DNA of 64,000 nucleotides from Marivivens sp. (GTDB taxonomy: Bacteria; Pseudomonadota; Alphaproteobacteria; Rhodobacterales; Rhodobacteraceae). Each line of letters begins with the position of its first letter. The first letter of the stretch is position 1. Location of the stretch: the NCBI GenBank assembly GCA_024642115.1, contig JAHEBU010000001.1, forward strand, positions 496,001 to 560,000, read 5' to 3'. Shown piece after piece: positions 60,738-64,000 of this stretch. The translations under genes and the position numbers were made by a program. Under the pieces are notes generated by a model. It ran no database searches. It had not been told where the DNA came from and saw only the letters and a program-made list of their open reading frames with translations.

Positions 60738-61940
60738 ATGGCACGACATTTCCGGATCCTCTGGACCAATCCCGTTTTGCGGATGGTCACAATCGGGCTG
60801 TTCCTGTTCGGCTGCCTGCCCGCGTCGATCAGCGTCTATCAATCGCTGATCGCCATCACCCGGTTCGGACTCACCGACAGCACCTATTCTGTCATCCTGA
60901 TCGTGGCGCTGATGGTGTCGGTGTCGTCTGCCGTTGGAATCGGGATCATAACGGACCAGCGGCCCAGCCGCCGCTTGATGGCGTTGCTGGCGGCGGGAAT
61001 GCTGGCCTGCGGCACAGGGCTGGTCTGGGCAGGGCAGAATGCCACCGTGTTCGTGCTGGCCCACACCGCCCTGTTGCCCATCAGCGGCACTCTGTTCGGA
61101 CAGATGATGGCGGTGGCACGATTGGCCTCGGCCAACCTGCCCAGAACCGACCGGGACGCCATTCTGGCGATCATCCGGGCGATCTTTGCCGTGCCGTTCG
61201 TGATCGTGCTGCCAGTCTGGGGCTGGGCGTTCGAACAGGGGCTGCCGCTGCTGTCGGTCTATCCGGCCGTCATGGGTCTGTCTGTTGTCCTTTTGGCACT
61301 GATCTGGCGCACATGGCCCCCGGATGCGACCGCTCCGTGGACCGAGCAGAAATCGGGCCTTGGCTTTCGCGCCTCGCTGGCAGAGATGGCCACGGGTCCG
61401 GTCTTTCTGCGCGTCCTTCTGGTGGGGGCGATCCATTCAGGATCGGCGGTCTGCGGCGTCATTCTGGGCCTGATCTTTGAACAGACGCCGGGGCGTGGAA
61501 CGACCGATGTCGGACTGTTCTTTGGCCTGTTCGTGGCCATCGAAGTGGTCGTCACCCTATATGTCGGGCAGATCGTCCGGCTGCTGCCGCGCCTGACGGT
61601 CATCGCCATTGGCACGCTCACCTATGCGCTGTTTCTGGCGCTGCTGCCGCTGCTGGCCCCCACGCCATGGGTTTGGGCGCTGGTGGTCCCTGCCGGGGCT
61701 GGCGGAGCCTTGGTCTATGCCCTTGCCATCGGGTATTTGCAGGATCTGCTGGGCGCGCGGGCCGGGGCGGGCGCGTCACTGATCGCGTTGCAACGCATCG
61801 CGGCAGACGGGCTGAGCGCGGTCAATTTTGCAGTGGGAACATGGCTGGTCGGCTATGGCTTTGTGGCCGAACTGGGCGCGCTGACGATGACGCTGGCCAT
61901 CGCCGCCATCCTGTGGCTGGACCGCTATCGCCCGCTTTAG
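60738..61940 (+). CDS. MFS transporter
   Basis: 400-residue major facilitator protein with about 12 helices in two halves. The loop after helix 2 reads GIITDQRPSRRLMALL, a variant of the MFS GxxxDRxGRR motif. The general pattern (long hydrophobic N-half, ASANLPRTDRDAIL loop) recalls sugar efflux SetA-like transporters. Substrate unknown; co-transcription with the flavoprotein gene suggests transport of an organic acid or sugar. Its stop overlaps that of convergent hemC by four bases. Confidence 0.85.
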   Translation: MARHFRILWTNPVLRMVTIGLFLFGCLPASISVYQSLIAITRFGLTDSTYSVILIVALMVSVSSAVGIGIITDQRPSRRLMALLAAGMLACGTGLVWAGQNATVFVLAHTALLPISGTLFGQMMAVARLASANLPRTDRDAILAIIRAIFAVPFVIVLPVWGWAFEQGLPLLSVYPAVMGLSVVLLALIWRTWPPDATAPWTEQKSGLGFRASLAEMATGPVFLRVLLVGAIHSGSAVCGVILGLIFEQTPGRGTTDVGLFFGLFVAIEVVVTLYVGQIVRLLPRLTVIAIGTLTYALFLALLPLLAPTPWVWALVVPAGAGGALVYALAIGYLQDLLGARAGAGASLIALQRIAADGLSAVNFAVGTWLVGYGFVAELGALTMTLAIAAILWLDRYRPL

Positions 61941-62872
61941 AAAAAGTTCGGCCCCGCCTCTTTCAGCAGGTCCGCTGCCATCGCCCGGCCTAGGTCTGCT
62001 CCGTCCGCGACCGCGCCCGTCCGGTCATCCGCCAGAACCGCCGATCCGTCCACCCGCAAGATTTCCCCCCGCAGGCGCAGGATCCCTCCGTCCAGTTCGG
62101 CCAAGCCGCCGATGGGGGTTTCGCACGATCCGTCCAGCGCCGCCAGAAACGCGCGTTCGGCGGCCAGCCGCAGACCCGTGGGACCATCGTGGATCGCCTC
62201 AAGCATCATCGCCGTGCGCCCATCGTTAGCCCGCCGTTCGATCCCGATTGCCCCTTGGGCCACGGCAGGCAGCATGTCGTCGGCGGAAATCGCGGTGCGC
62301 GGCACGTCCGTCATGTTCAGCCGGTTCAGACCCGCCATCGCCAGAAACGTGGCCTGCGCCACCCCATCGGACAGCTTGCGCAGTCGAGTCTGCACGTTGC
62401 CCCGGAATTCGACGATGTTCAGATCTGGCCTGCGGTTCAGCAGCTGCGCCTTGCGCCGCAGGCTTGACGTGCCCACGACCGCCCCTTTGGGCAGATCGGC
62501 CAGTCCGCCTGTGGACAGCGAGATGAAGGCATCCCGCACATCCTCGCGCGGCAGGTAGGTGTCCAGCAACAGCCCGGCGGGTTGATCCACCGGCATGTCC
62601 TTCATCGAATGAACGGCGATGTCGATGGACCCGTCCAGCAGCGCATCCTCGATTTCGCGGGTGAACAGGCCCTTGCCGCCGATGTCCTTGAGCGCGCGGT
62701 CCTGAATGGTGTCGCCCATCACCTTGATCACGCAGATCGCAAACGCCTCTTCGGGCAGGTCAAAGGCGGCCATCAGGCGGCGGCGCGTCTCGTGCGCCTG
62801 CGCGAGGGCAAGCGGCGAACCACGGGTTCCGATGTTCAGGGGGCGGGCGGGGGAGGGCAAATCAACAGTCAT
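61937..62872 (-). CDS. hemC: Hydroxymethylbilane synthase (porphobilinogen deaminase)
   Basis: 311-residue enzyme polymerising four porphobilinogens into hydroxymethylbilane. Seen: IGTRGSPLALAQAHETRRRL, GDTIQDRALKDIGGKGLFTR, DIAVHSMKDMPVD, VGTSSLRRKAQLL, FRGNVQTRLRKL, and the dipyrromethane-binding Cys in LDGSCETPIGG. Divergent from hemE across 91 bases. On the hemC strand TTGTCA with TAGAAC at 17 bases spacing is a possible promoter in that spacer. Confidence 0.97.
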   Translation of the reverse strand: MTVDLPSPARPLNIGTRGSPLALAQAHETRRRLMAAFDLPEEAFAICVIKVMGDTIQDRALKDIGGKGLFTREIEDALLDGSIDIAVHSMKDMPVDQPAGLLLDTYLPREDVRDAFISLSTGGLADLPKGAVVGTSSLRRKAQLLNRRPDLNIVEFRGNVQTRLRKLSDGVAQATFLAMAGLNRLNMTDVPRTAISADDMLPAVAQGAIGIERRANDGRTAMMLEAIHDGPTGLRLAAERAFLAALDGSCETPIGGLAELDGGILRLRGEILRVDGSAVLADDRTGAVADGADLGRAMAADLLKEAGPNFF

Positions 62873-62963
62873 GGCCCCGTTCTAGACGTGTCAACCAAAC
62901 CTGACAACTGCCTTGACAACGGGTCCGTCGCTTGGGACGAACAAGGCGACTGAAGGAGCCGAC

Positions 62964-63998
62964 ATGACCCCCCAAAAGACCATTCTGCGCGCCCTTGCGG
63001 GCGAGGTTCTGCCCACCCCGCCGATCTGGATGATGCGACAGGCGGGGCGGTATCTGCCCGAATACCGGGCCACACGGGCGCAGGCGGGGGATTTCCTGTC
63101 GCTGTGCTACAATTCCGAACTCGCCGCCGAGGTGACGCTGCAACCGATCCGCCGCTACGGGTTCGACGCGGCGATCCTGTTCGCCGATATCCTGCTGCTG
63201 CCGCAGGCGCTGGGGGCTGATCTGTGGTTTGAAACCGGCGAGGGGCCGCGTCTGTCCACCATCACCACCGCCGCTGAACTGGCCGCGATGAAACCGGCCG
63301 ATGCGATCCACGATCATCTTGCCCCGGTTTATGAAACCCTGCGCATCCTGACCCGCGAACTGCCTGCGGAGACGACCCTGATCGGCTTTGCCGGGGCACC
63401 CTGGACCGTGGCCACCTACATGATCGGGGGCAAGGGGACGCCGGATCAGGCACCCGCCCATGCTCTCAAGGCGGAAAACCGGGCGGTGTTCGAGGGAGTC
63501 ATCGACCTGCTGACCGAAAGCACGATCCATTACCTGTCCGCCCAGATCGACGCGGGCGCGGAAGTGGTCAAGATTTTCGACAGTTGGGCGGGGTCGCTCA
63601 AGGGGCAGGATTTCCACGATTTTGCCGTGGAACCGGCGCGGCAGATCACGGCGGCGCTCAAGGCGAAATATCCCCATGTCCCCGTCATCGCCTTTCCGCG
63701 CGGGGCGGGCACGGCCTACGAAGGGCTTCACGCGGCAATCGGGGCGGAGTGCATCGCGATTGACGACGGGGTCACACCAGAATGGGCGGCGGCCCATGTC
63801 CAGACCGGCGGATGTGTGCAGGGCAATCTTGCCTCGTCCCATATGGTCACGGGCGGCGATACACTGGTGACCGAGACGCGGCGCGTGGTGCAGGCGTTTT
63901 CCAAAGGGCCGCACATATTTAACCTGGGCCACGGGATCACGCCGGACGCCGACCCCGAGAACGTGCAACTGATGATCGACACGGTGCGCGGAGCATAG
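62964..63998 (+). CDS. hemE: Uroporphyrinogen decarboxylase
   Basis: 344-residue enzyme converting uroporphyrinogen III to coproporphyrinogen III. Seen: [16 protein letters not shown] with catalytic-site Arg residues, [18 protein letters not shown] with its Asp, [26 protein letters not shown] and [17 protein letters not shown] placed the start at the ATG at 62964, after GAAGGAGCCGAC; open sequence upstream to 62913 has no ribosome site. Complete in the window; only two bases follow its stop. Confidence 0.97.
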   Translation: MTPQKTILRALAGEVLPTPPIWMMRQAGRYLPEYRATRAQAGDFLSLCYNSELAAEVTLQPIRRYGFDAAILFADILLLPQALGADLWFETGEGPRLSTITTAAELAAMKPADAIHDHLAPVYETLRILTRELPAETTLIGFAGAPWTVATYMIGGKGTPDQAPAHALKAENRAVFEGVIDLLTESTIHYLSAQIDAGAEVVKIFDSWAGSLKGQDFHDFAVEPARQITAALKAKYPHVPVIAFPRGAGTAYEGLHAAIGAECIAIDDGVTPEWAAAHVQTGGCVQGNLASSHMVTGGDTLVTETRRVVQAFSKGPHIFNLGHGITPDADPENVQLMIDTVRGA

Positions 63999-64000
63999 GT

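Overview
The window looks like a chromosomal segment of an alphaproteobacterium of the Rhodobacteraceae (Roseobacter-type). The grounds are high GC, tightly packed genes with ATGA/GTGA/TGATG overlaps, a sulfonate cluster with xsc next to soeABC, many sugar ABC transporters of the MalEFGK type, and a divergent hemC/hemE pair. No intergenic stretch exceeds about 235 bases, and I saw no insertion sequence, integrase, phage gene, rRNA or CRISPR array. It reads as a catabolic region with housekeeping genes at the right end.

Layout. (1) 1-9942: organosulfonate dissimilation. A 5'-truncated xsc is followed by a TauE/SafE exporter, a phosphate acetyl/butyryltransferase and an acetate kinase. An opposing pta follows, then soeABC, a cytoplasmic molybdenum sulfite dehydrogenase. 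Xsc yields acetyl phosphate and sulfite; the kinase/transferases handle the first, the exporter and SoeABC the second. (2) 9939-23087: galactoside use. ABC ATPase and IclR regulator, divergent from binding protein, two permeases, alpha-galactosidase, an SDR, DgoK, DgoA, a lactonase, beta-galactosidase and aldose epimerase, fitting an oxidative De Ley-Doudoroff route. (3) 23172-30198: urate breakdown: PuuD urate oxidase, LysR regulator, HIU hydrolase, a PuuE-UraD fusion, ureidoglycine aminohydrolase, ureidoglycolate lyase and an NCS2 purine permease. (4) 30218-33772: ATP-dependent 5-oxoprolinase. (5) 33946-40444: LacI regulator, full ABC importer and a GH32-like hydrolase. (6) 40446-58615: a large deoxysugar/sugar region. 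(7) 58655-63998: tRNA-Met, a secreted protein, a GlcD-type flavoenzyme, an MFS transporter, hemC and hemE.

Region 6 is the most interesting. Six transcription units lie in three divergent pairs, and each divergent spacer holds a palindrome of the form CTRACATGYTAG. The sites are 42766-42779, 47222-47233 and 56032-56043; the first overlaps the start of a GntR/FCD regulator gene. The units encode an oxidative L-fucose-like route (aldo/keto reductase, COG3618 lactonase, UxaA-family dehydratase, DHRS6-like SDR) and an ABC importer with a Tat-exported binding protein. They also encode two FucU mutarotases, two PfkB kinases, a sugar isomerase-like TIM barrel, and a cassette of BtpA/SgcQ, M42 peptidase (SgcX/FrvX-like), FGGY kinase and SIS isomerase with no assigned pathway. 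I infer one GntR regulon covering an only partly understood sugar pathway.

Functions are assigned from motifs read by eye and from family knowledge; no database search was run.
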